A DNA stretch of 64,000 nucleotides, from NCBI RefSeq assembly GCF_000317515.1, contig NC_019738.1:4862001-4926000 (forward strand). Reading direction: 5' to 3'. This DNA is from Allocoleopsis franciscana PCC 7113. Lineage in GTDB: Bacteria > Cyanobacteriota > Cyanobacteriia > Cyanobacteriales > Coleofasciculaceae. Below the pieces are notes generated by a model, which worked only from the letters and a program-made list of their open reading frames with translations, had not been told where the DNA came from and did no database searches. Positions 19,003-28,345 of the stretch are shown here, piece by piece. The number at the start of each line of letters is the position of its first letter. Position 1 is the first letter of the stretch. The translations under genes were made by a program, and so were the position numbers.

Positions 19003-19362
19003 ATGTCAACAGTCGCAGTTGGGTCCATTGAAACGAAGGGCTTTCCTGCTGTACTCGCCGCAGCAGATGCAATGGTCAAAGCAGGTAGAGTCACTTTAGT
19101 GGGATATATCCGAGTAGGGAGCGCTCGCTTTACAGTTAATATTCGCGGGGATGTTTCGGAGGTAAAAACCGCTATGGACGCTGGAATTGCGGCTGTAGAA
19201 AGAGTTTACGGTGGTGCGTTAGAGTCTTGGGTAATCATTCCTCGTCCGCACGAAAATGTTGAAGCGGTTCTGCCCATTGCTTATTCGGCTGAAGTTGAAC
19301 AGTACCGGGATGCTGTGGAAAACCCCATCATGCCTAGACGCGCAAACGGCTCTTCCTTTTAA
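19003..19362 (+). CDS. ccmK4: carboxysome shell hexamer protein, CcmK4-like
   Basis: 119 residues from ATG 19003 (AGGAG 7 bases upstream). A single BMC domain: [32 protein letters not shown], pore loop [24 protein letters not shown], then [15 protein letters not shown]. The IRxGSARFT pore region and VKTAM match CcmK4 rather than CcmK1/K2 (KIGSARVT). It forms minor hexamers in the beta-carboxysome shell that tune metabolite passage. CcmK4 genes usually sit downstream of ccmK3, but no ccmK3 is present here, so this copy is solitary and ~33 kb from the main ccm operon. The C-terminal extension ([14 protein letters not shown]) is a little longer than in CcmK2. Confidence 0.88.
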   Translation: MSTVAVGSIETKGFPAVLAAADAMVKAGRVTLVGYIRVGSARFTVNIRGDVSEVKTAMDAGIAAVERVYGGALESWVIIPRPHENVEAVLPIAYSAEVEQYRDAVENPIMPRRANGSSF

Positions 19363-19377
19363 ATAAAGGATGAAGAA

Positions 19378-19408
19378 TGAAGGATGAAGCTTAATCCTTC
19401 ATCCTTCA
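19378..19408. terminator. hairpin between convergent ccmK4 and the LptD-like gene
   Basis: A perfect 12-bp inverted repeat (TGAAGGATGAAG at 19378-19389 and CTTCATCCTTCA at 19397-19408, 7-base loop) fills the convergent gap. It probably stops both transcripts. The GGATGAAG unit is the same short repeat seen around 53.1 kb and 55.2 kb in the ccm locus. Confidence 0.55.
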
Positions 19409-19418
19409 CACTCAGGAC

Positions 19419-21887
19419 TTACCGAGTCACACCCTGTATCACATTGGAACCATCGAAAGGTTGTGGATTACCAGTCCAATTAAAGTCGTTAATCCGCAAG
19501 CTGATAGAACCGAGTTGCTGAACTGGGTTGAAGCGCAAGAGGATATTGTAGGTACGACGGCTATATTCCAATAGGTAGTCCGTGCTGATCTCCTTACCTG
19601 TATCTAAATTAATAGATGTCTGAAACCCAACCCGGAACGGGCCGTAAACTTGCTGAGTAATTCCCGCAGATAGAACTTTAGTATCTGCCACTCGGTCAAA
19701 GAGGAAGGGTGATTTGTTACCAAGGGCTACCTGGGTGTAGCCGATGTTAAAACCTGTGTAGTCCAGATAAGGGCGAGAGAAATGACCCAGTTGGCCGACC
19801 AGTGCAATGGTGCCACTTAAAGATTGTTGAGTATCTCCGTTACTGTAGAGACTCGCAACACCTGTGACACCTGTCGTGAGGGCTAAATAAGGTACCACTG
19901 GGGTTGGAGTATAGCGTAACCCTTCTGTGGGAGTTGGCGGTAAAGCTTGACCCTGCCAAAGCAAAAACCCCTTATTTAAAGAAACGCTGCCTTGATAACG
20001 CCCTAGACTAATCCGATTATTAGTGCGGTTGGGTTCAAGTAAGTCTAATCTATCCGTATCGGCGTTGATATATTGAGCACCAGCCTGGTAAGTGAGGCTG
20101 ATACCCGTATTCCCTAGGGGAATCACAGGTGAGGTGATAACAGCACCAATGCTACTCCGAACGGTCTGGAAACCCAGGGAGCCATTAAAAAGGCGATCGC
20201 GATAGCTAGATTCCAGGTTGAGGGTATGGGGGAGAGTCGTGCCAATAATCTGCTGAAGTCGTAAACTGCCGCGAAAATTTTCTTCAAAGTCGGTGGGATC
20301 GAACGTGGTGAGAACCGCACGTCCGGTAAGCGTTGTTCGTGGCCCAAGAGTCCCATCCAGCCTAGCTCTGACCCCAAAGACCGATGGATCAATCACGCCT
20401 TCCTCAAAGATAGCTCGCTGAAGAAAGTACTGGGGTGTGACACTAAAGCGCAGGTTCGGTGTATTGAGTACCTCAAACGATCGCTCAACAAACAAACCAC
20501 CCCGATCATTTCCGTCATACCCAAAGTTGAGCAGAGCCGGTTCCCGTGGACGGCGGTCAATGGTGATGCGATTTCGTAACAAAGGCAGCTCAAAGCCTTG
20601 GTCGAATACAAGACGGGGGCGAGAGGCGACCACTTCATCCACCAACGGCTCTAACCGTGTAAATCGAGCGGTATCGGCGCGTACCTCTAACTCTGGCGGT
20701 GAGAAGGGATCGTTGGTAATCCGCACGTTCCGAGCGATCGCATTTGAACCTTCAAAATCCACCCGTTCAGCTTGATAGCGAAAGCGATTAATTGTACCCC
20801 CTGATGGCGGGACAGATAAATTTTGGGCTGAACTCCCGCCACCCACCACAAAGGAATAACCTCCGGGATTACTGATCCCTTGTAAGGGTTGATCGCTGGC
20901 GATGCGATCGCTTAACGGTCGCTGGGGGGGTGGGGCGGTACTCCCCGGTGTTGGCGTGAAGGAAAGATCGGTTCCGGCGGTGGGTGAATATAACTCGCCA
21001 CTGGCATTTAAAATCACGCCACTATCTTGGACAAAGTAATACTCAAAGCGTTGACCCCGTAACACCTGCTGTCCTCGTGTCAGGGCGACATTGCCTTGAG
21101 CGACGATAATCCGATTGGGCAAATTCACTTCAACGCGATCGGCATTGAGTAAGGCTTCCCGAAACCGTAACACAACATTGCCCTGTGCTGTAATTACTTT
21201 TCGCTGATCATCATACTCTTGGCGGTCTGCCGTTAACTCAATCACACCGCCCGTACCGAAAGGATTATCGGGTACGTTGGGCGTGGGTGCTGGGGTGGAA
21301 GGGGGTTGAGGGTTAACCTGGTCGGGATTGGGTGCGGGTGCGACTTCTTCTGCCGGTGAGGGTTGAGTCTCTGGATTGGGAATACTGAACTCAAATTCTC
21401 TCGCCTCTCCCCCACGCTCTTGAGTCACCAGACGCTTCACGTTTTGTGTGCCCAGTGTCACACTTAAGGCATCAGATGGTGAGACGTTCGAGGACGCAGA
21501 GGCTTGAAGCGCTTTCCCTTGACTGACTAAAACGGTAGGGGAAGAACGGGTTGAGGAAGGTAGCGCGGCGGAACGTGAGAGACTCTGGGCGCGATCGCTT
21601 TCCGGCTCTACGGCTTCACCGATCAATGGAGCCTCAGGGGATGCTTTGGAATATCCGACGGAAATAGGAGGACCAAGTAAGGCGGCGCTTTTATAAACCT
21701 TCAAAGGGGAAAATTCTGGCGCAAACGCCTCTGGCGGGCTGGGTGTAGGGATTGTTCCGCTAGGTAGGGAACGACTCAATCTCGTGCCCGGTGCCTCAAT
21801 TGAAGATTGTTCGAGATTGACGGCCTCGTGAGTCGTGACGGGCTGGATAATTGCAGGGGTTTCAGGCGGTTGAACGGGTTGGGGCAT
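19419..21887 (-). CDS. LptD-like outer-membrane protein (DUF3769)
   Basis: 822 residues. Residues ~1-220 are a Pro/Ser-rich, probably unstructured leader without a recognisable signal peptide. Residues ~212-300 are an OstA/LptA-like segment (VIELTADRQEYDDQRKVITAQGNVVL, ALLNADRVEVNLPNRIIVAQGNVAL, VLRGQRFEYYF). The C-terminal ~450 residues are a beta-barrel with alternating hydrophobic strands, many R/Y/N turns and an aromatic ending. This architecture is the cyanobacterial DUF3769 family, regarded as the LptD-type lipopolysaccharide-insertion barrel. Acts in the outer membrane. psbI lies directly upstream on the same strand, but a functional link is unlikely. The missing signal peptide may mean a mis-set start or an unusual export route. 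Confidence 0.8.
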   Translation of the reverse strand: MPQPVQPPETPAIIQPVTTHEAVNLEQSSIEAPGTRLSRSLPSGTIPTPSPPEAFAPEFSPLKVYKSAALLGPPISVGYSKASPEAPLIGEAVEPESDRAQSLSRSAALPSSTRSSPTVLVSQGKALQASASSNVSPSDALSVTLGTQNVKRLVTQERGGEAREFEFSIPNPETQPSPAEEVAPAPNPDQVNPQPPSTPAPTPNVPDNPFGTGGVIELTADRQEYDDQRKVITAQGNVVLRFREALLNADRVEVNLPNRIIVAQGNVALTRGQQVLRGQRFEYYFVQDSGVILNASGELYSPTAGTDLSFTPTPGSTAPPPQRPLSDRIASDQPLQGISNPGGYSFVVGGGSSAQNLSVPPSGGTINRFRYQAERVDFEGSNAIARNVRITNDPFSPPELEVRADTARFTRLEPLVDEVVASRPRLVFDQGFELPLLRNRITIDRRPREPALLNFGYDGNDRGGLFVERSFEVLNTPNLRFSVTPQYFLQRAIFEEGVIDPSVFGVRARLDGTLGPRTTLTGRAVLTTFDPTDFEENFRGSLRLQQIIGTTLPHTLNLESSYRDRLFNGSLGFQTVRSSIGAVITSPVIPLGNTGISLTYQAGAQYINADTDRLDLLEPNRTNNRISLGRYQGSVSLNKGFLLWQGQALPPTPTEGLRYTPTPVVPYLALTTGVTGVASLYSNGDTQQSLSGTIALVGQLGHFSRPYLDYTGFNIGYTQVALGNKSPFLFDRVADTKVLSAGITQQVYGPFRVGFQTSINLDTGKEISTDYLLEYSRRTYNILLRFNPVQQLGSISLRINDFNWTGNPQPFDGSNVIQGVTR

Positions 21888-22082
21888 CTTTCAACAATAA
21901 GAGTCGAAGGGACGGCTCCGAAACGTGAGCGTCCACCGCCCTGAATACTGCCAGGGCAAGGCACGCCTCGCCCTTTCAGACTGGGGGATGAAGCGATTAG
22001 CTTCTTGGTCTTGCTAGACGACCAGCACCATCGGTGCCGCAGCCATCCAGAGTACCATGCTACGCTTAACCGTTGGAGTAAA

Positions 22083-22199
22083 TTACTCCAAATCCCGTCG
22101 GTTGGGGTTACGAGCCGGATCGTTTGACAAAAAGCCAAATACAAATAGAGCCACGAAGATACTAACAACGATATAGACCACAATTTTGAGGGTGACCAT
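22083..22199 (-). CDS. psbI: photosystem II reaction centre protein I
   Basis: A 38-residue gene: ATG at 22197-22199, TAA at 22083-22085. [38 protein letters not shown] matches PsbI along its full length: one N-terminal transmembrane helix, then the conserved FGFLSxDPxRNPxRxDxE tail. PsbI is a single-helix subunit at the edge of D1 in photosystem II and is needed for stable early assembly. Monocistronic, with a GGGAGAT-type ribosome-binding sequence just upstream. It sits between the DUF3769 gene and the divergent glgP. Confidence 0.93.
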   Translation of the reverse strand: MVTLKIVVYIVVSIFVALFVFGFLSNDPARNPNRRDLE

Positions 22200-22616
22200 A
22201 TTGATATCTCCCAGAGAGTATGAACAGCAGAATGAATTCAGCGTTACAAAACGCTATAACTTTCTTAATCATACCCAAAGGTGGCTTCCTTTTTTGGCTT
22301 GGGATCAAGGAAACGGCATCGCTCTCCAGCCGTCTGTGACTGTATTAGCTGGGCTTTGCTCATCCATGACGCATCCTGGTTGTGTTACGTTCCAGCCGTT
22401 CTTCAGAGACGAGCGGGATAAAAGGATCGCAAGCAAGGTGAAATGGGGTTTATAGGGACACAAATAAGGTTTACCACACGGGTTCTAACGCCTGATCCCC
22501 AACCTTCAAAACAGTTTCGTGAGCATTTGTTGACAAAAAGAGTATTAAAGTCTCTCAATTTCAGCACAAGTAAGTACACAATATGATCCGAGTAAGACTT
22601 GGAACTTTGTCGCTTT
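22200..22616. other. 417-base divergent spacer psbI / glgP
   Basis: It must carry the promoters of psbI (leftward) and glgP (rightward). I see no further gene, tRNA or strong hairpin in it. An ATG in a short frame at ~22583 is not supported by coding character. Confidence 0.4.
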
Positions 22617-25178
22617 ATGCAGCCAATTCGCACGTTTAACGTCTCTCCTTCCTTACCGAAGCCACTGGAACCCTTACGGAAGCTGGCTTACAACCTCCAC
22701 TGGGATTGGAATGTCGAGACCAAAGATTTATTCCGACGTTTAGACCGCGATTTGTGGGAGTCCAGCCGCCACAACCCTGTCTTGATGCTGGGCACCATCA
22801 GCCAAGCGCGGCTTCAGGAAGTCGCAGAAGATGAAGGATTTCTGGCCCAAATGGAGCGAGCTTCTCGACAGCTGGACGACTACCTCAAAGAGCGGACATG
22901 GTACCGCAAACATCGCGACAAAGGAGAGAAAACTGAATGTTATGCCTACTTCTGTGCTGAGTATGGTCTGACGGATTGTCTACCCATCTATTCAGGTGGC
23001 TTGGGTGTCCTAGCGGGAGACCACCTCAAGTCAGCCTCTGACCTAGGTTTACCTTTGGTAGCGGTTGGTTTGCTTTACCAGGAAGGCTATTTTGCCCAGT
23101 ACCTTAATGCCGATGGTTGGCAGCAGGAACGCTATCCGATCAACGATTTCTACAATATGCCGCTCCACCTAGAGCGGAAGGCCGATGGTTCAGAGCTGCG
23201 GATCGAAGTAGACTATCCAGGCCGTACTGTCTATGCCCGTGTCTGGCGAGTACAGGTGGGAACCGTACCCTTGTACCTCCTTGATACGAATATTGAGCCG
23301 AACAATCCCTACGACCACGACATCACCGATGAGTTGTATGGTGGCGACCTGGATATGCGGATTCACCAGGAGATGATGTTAGGGATTGGGGGGATGCGTG
23401 CCCTACAAGCGTTGGGATACAAGCCAACGGTCTATCATCTCAACGAAGGTCACTCGGCCTTTTTGATTCTAGAGCGCATCCGGAAGCTGATGCAGGAAGA
23501 AGGGCTGAGCTTCCATGAAGCAAAGCAGGTTGCTCAATCAACGCAAATTTTTACGACTCATACACCGGTCTCTGCTGGGTTTGACCTGTTTCCCCCCGAT
23601 AAGGCCATGTACTATGTGGGTCACTATGCCAACATTTTTGGCTTATCGAGAGAGGAATTTCTCGGTTTAGGACGGGAGAACCCAGCGGATCTGGCATCTC
23701 CCTTTAGTATGGCGGCATTAGCGCTGAAGACAGCCAGTTATACCAATGGGGTGAGCGCGCTGCATGGAGAAGTATCACGGGTGATGTTCCAAGGGCTGTG
23801 GCCGAACCTGCCACTGCCGGAAGTGCCGATTACATCGATTACCAACGGGGTACATGCTCGCAGCGTGGTGGCGAAGCCGACGCAGGAACTGTATGACCGT
23901 TACCTAGGGCCAAGCTGGTCGGATAAAGGAGCCGATGACCCTTTGTGGGAGCGGGTGAATTCAATTCCTGATGAGGAGTTGTGGCGCAATCACGAGCGGC
24001 AGCGCTCGGAGTTAGTTGTGTATGTACGGGAGCGGATGCTCAAGCATTTACGCGATCGCGGGGCACCCCCAACAGAACTGGCTCAAGTCCACGAAGTTCT
24101 CGATCCCAGCGTTTTGACCATTGGCTTTGCCCGTCGGTTTGCCACTTACAAACGAGCCAACCTGTTCATGCGCGACATGGAGCGGATTAAGAAAATCATG
24201 AGGGCTAATAAAGACCGACAAGTCCAGTTTGTGATTGCCGGTAAAGCCCACCCGAAAGACATGCCAGGGAAAGAACTAATCCGCCAAATCATCCGCCAGG
24301 TTCGTGAAGCGGGGATTGGGGATCATGTTGTCTTTGTCCCTGACTACGACATTTATCTGGCGCGGATGATGGTAGCCGGTTGCGATGTTTGGTTGAACAC
24401 GCCTCGTCGCCCCAGAGAAGCCTCTGGAACTTCTGGAATGAAAGGGGCGATGAATGGTCTACCCAATCTCAGCATTCTCGATGGATGGTGGGATGAAGCG
24501 GATTACGTCCGCACCGGCTGGCCGATTGGTCATGGGGAAACCTATGATGACCCCGAATACGAAGATCAGATCGAAGCCAACGCTCTGTACGAATTGTTCG
24601 AGGAAGAGGTTGTCCCCTTGTTCTACAATCGTGACAGCGAGGGAATTCCCAGAGGGTGGGTGGCAAAAATGAAAGATGCCATCCGGTTCAATACCCCGGT
24701 CTTCAACACGGCACGGATGCTGCGGGATTACGCCATAAACGGCTATTTCCCAGCCAGTAATCGCCATTTTGCCATGACGAGCGACACCTACAAGCCAGCG
24801 AAAGAGCTAGCGAGTTGGAAGCGGCAGCTATTTGAACGCTGGTACGACATCAAAATTGAAGATGTTGATATCGCCGCCCCCGCCGACTTGATGGTCAACC
24901 AATCGGTTGCCGTCAAAACCCGGATTAATTTGGCCGGACTGAGTGCTGATGATGTCCAAGTGGAACTCTATCAAGGAGCCATCAACACCGATGGGCAAAT
25001 TATGAACGGTCTACCGGTCGTGATGGAATATCAAGGCACTGACGAAAGCCACCGTAGTATTTATACGGGTGATGTGGTTTACGGTGCGAGTGGGTTACAG
25101 GGTTTGTCCCTGCGGGTGTTGCCTAAACATGACTATCTTTCTAGCCCCTATGAGCTAGGTTTAGTCCTCTGGGCTTAG
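22617..25178 (+). CDS. glgP: alpha-glucan (glycogen) phosphorylase
   Basis: 853 residues from ATG 22617 (MQPIRTFNVSPSLPKPL; an in-frame TTG lies six codons upstream). It is the short alpha-glucan phosphorylase type (TIGR02094), with an N-terminal DUF3417 region (~10-120). It releases glucose-1-phosphate from glycogen or malto-oligosaccharides. Landmarks: YFCAEYGLTDCLPIYSGGLGVLAGDHLKSASDLG, YHLNEGHSAFLILERIR, FTTHTPVSAGFDLF, ITNGVHARSW-type ITNGVHARS, FARRFATYKRANL and the PLP-binding segment EASGTSGMKGAMNGLPNLSILDGWWDE with its conserved lysine. Cytosolic glycogen breakdown, used in darkness. Monocistronic; the stop is followed by a hairpin-forming repeat. Confidence 0.95.
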   Translation: MQPIRTFNVSPSLPKPLEPLRKLAYNLHWDWNVETKDLFRRLDRDLWESSRHNPVLMLGTISQARLQEVAEDEGFLAQMERASRQLDDYLKERTWYRKHRDKGEKTECYAYFCAEYGLTDCLPIYSGGLGVLAGDHLKSASDLGLPLVAVGLLYQEGYFAQYLNADGWQQERYPINDFYNMPLHLERKADGSELRIEVDYPGRTVYARVWRVQVGTVPLYLLDTNIEPNNPYDHDITDELYGGDLDMRIHQEMMLGIGGMRALQALGYKPTVYHLNEGHSAFLILERIRKLMQEEGLSFHEAKQVAQSTQIFTTHTPVSAGFDLFPPDKAMYYVGHYANIFGLSREEFLGLGRENPADLASPFSMAALALKTASYTNGVSALHGEVSRVMFQGLWPNLPLPEVPITSITNGVHARSVVAKPTQELYDRYLGPSWSDKGADDPLWERVNSIPDEELWRNHERQRSELVVYVRERMLKHLRDRGAPPTELAQVHEVLDPSVLTIGFARRFATYKRANLFMRDMERIKKIMRANKDRQVQFVIAGKAHPKDMPGKELIRQIIRQVREAGIGDHVVFVPDYDIYLARMMVAGCDVWLNTPRRPREASGTSGMKGAMNGLPNLSILDGWWDEADYVRTGWPIGHGETYDDPEYEDQIEANALYELFEEEVVPLFYNRDSEGIPRGWVAKMKDAIRFNTPVFNTARMLRDYAINGYFPASNRHFAMTSDTYKPAKELASWKRQLFERWYDIKIEDVDIAAPADLMVNQSVAVKTRINLAGLSADDVQVELYQGAINTDGQIMNGLPVVMEYQGTDESHRSIYTGDVVYGASGLQGLSLRVLPKHDYLSSPYELGLVLWA

Positions 25179-25186
25179 AAGGGTTT

Positions 25187-25230
25187 AAAGGTTGAAGGTT
25201 GAAGGTTTGAACTTTCAACTTTCAACTTTC
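25187..25230. repeat. heptamer-type inverted repeat between convergent genes
   Basis: Three copies of a GGTTGAA unit are followed by three of TTCAACT, so the strand can fold back on itself. It lies exactly between the glgP stop and the stop of the CHASE2 kinase (whose stop codon is at 25229-25231). It may serve as a bidirectional terminator. Similar short tandem units occur between many genes here. Confidence 0.55.
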
Positions 25231-27619
25231 AACTCATGATTCGCTGCAAGTCTTGCAATACCTCAGCGGCTGATTGGTATCTTGCAGCGAAATGGTAACG
25301 GACCATCTTCTCTAAAATCACGGCAAATTCTTCCCGTACAGTCACTAAATGCCGCCAGATCACATCCCCGGATTCTGAATGCCCCAGTTGATAGGGAGGA
25401 ATGCCAGTCAGGGCTTGAATACCAATCATTCCTAAAGCGTAAATATCACTGCTCAGCGTGGGGTGTCCAGCATATTGCTCGGCGGGAGCATAGCCACGAG
25501 TCCCAATCGCAACGGTGTAATTTTCTTGATCTGTTGGCTCTTGGGGTTGAATCTGCTTGACTGCGCCAAAATCAATTAAGAAAAGTTGATTGTCGGATTC
25601 ACGACGCATGATATTGCTCGGCTTGATATCCCGATGAATGACTTTGTGTTCGTGGATAAAAACCAGAATTTCTAACGTCTCCTTCAGAAACTTGAAAACT
25701 TGCGTTTCAGGAAGTTTTTTATCGACGGGCAATTCATCACTGAGAGGATGACCTTCCACATATTCTTGCACTAAGTAAAACTCTTGCTTTTCTTCAAAAT
25801 AAGCCAGTAACTGAGGAATTTGAGGATGTTTACCTAGCTTCTCTAAAATTTCGGCCTCTGTTTCAAACAATCGTCTGGCAACACCTAAAAATTTGTCATC
25901 ACGACGAGCCGGTTTTAAATGTTTGACCACACAAGTCGGTGTACCAGGTCGCTGAGTATCTTGCGCTAGATAAGTCAGACCAAACCCGCCAGCACCCAAC
26001 ACATTTTGAACCTCGTAGCGTCCAGCCAGATGTTGCGAAGTGTCTCGGTATGTGATTGGAGGATCATTCTTGGAGGCTTCAAAGTCTTTCGAGGTCGCAA
26101 TTGCTGTTGCATCATCCTCATCAGGAGCCATATCCGTGGATTCAGACAGCGATACATGGGAATCTGCTTTAAGTGATGGGTTAAGTCTCTCTCTCAAGAG
26201 TTCTTGCAAAAGTGCTAAGTTACTCTCTTGTTCCCTTGCTTTTTCTTCAATATAACGGCGCTCTTCATCGGCTTTGCGTTTCTCTTGCTCGGCCTCGTAA
26301 GCGTTGTAAGCAAGAACCCCAGTACTGGCAAAAATTAACCCTAAAGCAGGGGCTACGATGGGAATCCATCCAGACCCCAAAAATAGGAATACTGAGCTTC
26401 CTAACAACAAACTCAAGGCTACAATCTCAGCAATGGCTTGCTGTCCGGGGTGACGAACGACTCTCACAACGATACCACCAGCCATTGACCATACCCAAAT
26501 CCACAAAACTTCTCCCCACTCTGGCCAGAACCAAAACAGGGATTGTCCATCGAGGGCGCTACTGAGCAATTGACTGGCGATTTGACCATGGATCACGACT
26601 CCTGGCGTTCTCTCGAAGCGTTGCTGACCCGTACTATAGGGGGTATAGAGGAGATCGTTAAGGCTAGGAGCGGTTAGACCAATCAGGACGATGCGGTTTT
26701 TGATCCAGTTAGGGTCTACTCGGTCTTGTAGAACGTCCGTTAAGGTCACGCTTCGCGCCAGCGCACCTCCAGAGCGGTAGTTCAAGAGAATCTGGTAGCC
26801 TGCACTGTCGGCGTGTTGGTAGCCCCCATCATTCGGTTCGAGCGGCTTAAAGTGCGCTTTACCCAATTTGAGGTGCTGTTGTGAGGTCAATTGGGGCTGT
26901 ATTCCCTTTTGTTCCAAGTAGCGTCGTGCGAGTTGAAAGCTGAAGGAGGAGTCACTCATGCAGCGAGAATTCTTCGGTGGGTCGCCAAATAATAGAGCTC
27001 GCCGGACAACGCTCTTGGCATCTACTGAAAAGTCACTGAAGCCAACACGTTCAATGGGAACTCCTGGGGGAGGGGGTGTGCCAGGGTTATTGGAATCACT
27101 GAGTTTGCAAACGGGAACAATGCGATCGCTATTTTTGAGCCGCGTCGAAAATTCAGCATGGCCTGGGGGATAGGCAATATCCCGATAGATATCCAAACCA
27201 ATAACAGCGGGTTGATGCTTCTCCAACTTCGCCATGACCTGATTGAGTAAGGCATCCTTCAAGGGGAACCCATAGGACTGAATATCGGCCTCCGTCCCCT
27301 CCACGAGCAGCAGGCGATCATCTAGTGGTAGTGCTGGTCGTAGCTGCATCATATAATCAAATGCTGTCAGCTCTAGAGGCTCCAACAGACGTAGCTGCCG
27401 ACCTACCAACAGCAAACCCATAACAATCAGACTAGCTATAGCCGCAGGACGTTTGAAAGCAGTACGACCGAAGTGCCACAAACTTCTTGGCCCTAGCTTA
27501 GAGCTTTTGTCAGGAGCTGAGGCTGGAATCCCACCTTGAGTTGGTTTGGTTAAGAGGGACGTTGTTTCTTTTGTGTTTTGAGCTAACTCCCCACTCGTCA
27601 CTTTCACGTATCTGACCAC
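25229..27619 (-). CDS. CHASE2-domain membrane Ser/Thr protein kinase
   Basis: 796 residues. The N-terminus is cytosolic, with a membrane helix at ~62-77 (IASLIVMGLLLVG). An extracytoplasmic CHASE2 sensor follows (~85-370; FDYMMQLRP, VIGLDIYRD, DPNWIKNRIVLIGLTAPSLND, PGVVIHGQ). Two or three more helices (~372-440) lead to a charged linker. The C-terminal Hanks kinase (~535-795) has LGAGGFGLTY, the VAIK-type lysine in CVVKHL, VIHRDIKPSNIM and LIDFGAVK, then GTRGYAPAEQ. All catalytic residues are present. It should phosphorylate proteins in response to an external signal of unknown nature. The start is probably GTG 27619, without a clear Shine-Dalgarno. The hairpin array at its stop marks its end. 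Confidence 0.9.
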   Translation of the reverse strand: MVRYVKVTSGELAQNTKETTSLLTKPTQGGIPASAPDKSSKLGPRSLWHFGRTAFKRPAAIASLIVMGLLLVGRQLRLLEPLELTAFDYMMQLRPALPLDDRLLLVEGTEADIQSYGFPLKDALLNQVMAKLEKHQPAVIGLDIYRDIAYPPGHAEFSTRLKNSDRIVPVCKLSDSNNPGTPPPPGVPIERVGFSDFSVDAKSVVRRALLFGDPPKNSRCMSDSSFSFQLARRYLEQKGIQPQLTSQQHLKLGKAHFKPLEPNDGGYQHADSAGYQILLNYRSGGALARSVTLTDVLQDRVDPNWIKNRIVLIGLTAPSLNDLLYTPYSTGQQRFERTPGVVIHGQIASQLLSSALDGQSLFWFWPEWGEVLWIWVWSMAGGIVVRVVRHPGQQAIAEIVALSLLLGSSVFLFLGSGWIPIVAPALGLIFASTGVLAYNAYEAEQEKRKADEERRYIEEKAREQESNLALLQELLRERLNPSLKADSHVSLSESTDMAPDEDDATAIATSKDFEASKNDPPITYRDTSQHLAGRYEVQNVLGAGGFGLTYLAQDTQRPGTPTCVVKHLKPARRDDKFLGVARRLFETEAEILEKLGKHPQIPQLLAYFEEKQEFYLVQEYVEGHPLSDELPVDKKLPETQVFKFLKETLEILVFIHEHKVIHRDIKPSNIMRRESDNQLFLIDFGAVKQIQPQEPTDQENYTVAIGTRGYAPAEQYAGHPTLSSDIYALGMIGIQALTGIPPYQLGHSESGDVIWRHLVTVREEFAVILEKMVRYHFAARYQSAAEVLQDLQRIMS

Positions 27620-27908
27620 TCACAACGAATAAGTAAACACGACGCGCAATTGCACCTTGAGCCCCTGTGCTTGAGGTTAGTTTGAGCTTTGAGTGCTTTC
27701 TCTAACCCAAATTTTTTTCTCTACACCTTCAACCCTATTTTTATGGTTAAATCTCAGGCTTGCCCTTCTATCTTAAGTAACTCGTTGAAGGTTGTAGCTA
27801 TAGGTGGTCATCATAATGTTGTAGCTTTAACTCTTACCGTTAACGTAGTGCGCTAGACACATAGGTTGGTCAGCTAGTGCAGCGCGGCGAAAATACCCCA
27901 CCCGTCCA

Positions 27909-27959
27909 AAAAGGTTAAAAAGCTTACTATACAAACGTTCTTCCCTTTTGCCTCCTGCC
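27909..27959 (-). repeat. interspersed ~51-base repeat, copy 2 (inverted)
   Basis: This is the reverse complement, with a few mismatches, of 7920-7970. Shared cores are AAAAGGTTAAAAAGCTTACT, TTCTTCCCTT and TGCCTCCTGCC. The two copies are 20 kb apart in opposite orientation. Confidence 0.6.
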
Positions 27960-28105
27960 TTGCCTTATCTCTACTCTACGGAGAACGCTACGCGAACTGC
28001 CTTCTTGCACTAGGGCTGCAAGAGCCAGCCTCCACCGTTTATTCGGTAATCCGATTTAGGGGTAGGTTGTTGACATCAGTAGACGACGATAATTCGATTA
28101 CCCAT

Positions 28106-28174
28106 GAGCTTAATCAAAAAACTATCTTCGCCTGCATGGCGCTGAAGATAGCTTTTAGTTGAGATTACAAGCTC
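28106..28174. other. 69-base foldback, possible structured RNA
   Basis: The outer arms are GAGCTT (28106-28111) and AAGCTC (28169-28174). The inner arms are CTATCTTC (28122-28129) and GAAGATAG (28144-28151), flanked by A and T runs that extend the stem and followed inward by GCC/GGC. A long imperfect hairpin results. It lies too far from the flanking stops to be their obvious terminator. It could be a small RNA or a foldback repeat. Confidence 0.4.
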
Positions 28175-28301
28175 GTCAATACCACTATAGAAGCTACAAC
28201 ACCCTATTGAAAGTTATGTGCTAATTTATCTTATTTTTTGTTTACTTCCCAACCGATGGCTTTACCAGCAGAGCGGCTGGATAGCTGTGTGGGAATTGAA
28301 A

Positions 28302-28325
28302 CATAAAAGCCCGCTGAAGCGGGCT
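28302..28325 (-). terminator. intrinsic terminator of the CyaB1-like gene
   Basis: AGCCCGC (28308-28314) and GCGGGCT (28319-28325) form a perfect 7-bp stem with a TGAA loop. On the minus strand a short T tract and AT-rich sequence follow (complement of ATAAAA at 28303-28308). It lies 20 bases past the cyclase stop. Confidence 0.8.
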
Positions 28326-28345
28326 GGGCATTTACTGTCTTTGTC

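Larger units (their letters stand above)
27620..28345. other. 726-base intergenic region with repeats and hairpins
   Basis: No gene is supported here. It holds an inverted copy of the interspersed repeat (27909-27959), a run typical of dispersed cyanobacterial repeats around 27980-28000, a 69-base foldback (28106-28174) and the terminator of the cyclase gene (28302-28325). The promoter of the CHASE2 kinase must lie near 27620-27800. Confidence 0.5.

Noticed and set aside
21776-22183. A 135-residue minus-strand frame overlapping psbI and the start of the LptD-like gene
   Set aside because: It is in a different frame from two well-supported genes and its sequence is Arg/Ser/Trp-rich without a family match. 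psbI explains its upstream part.
24048-24767. Frames antisense to glgP
   Set aside because: They lie fully inside a strongly conserved enzyme gene with all catalytic motifs.
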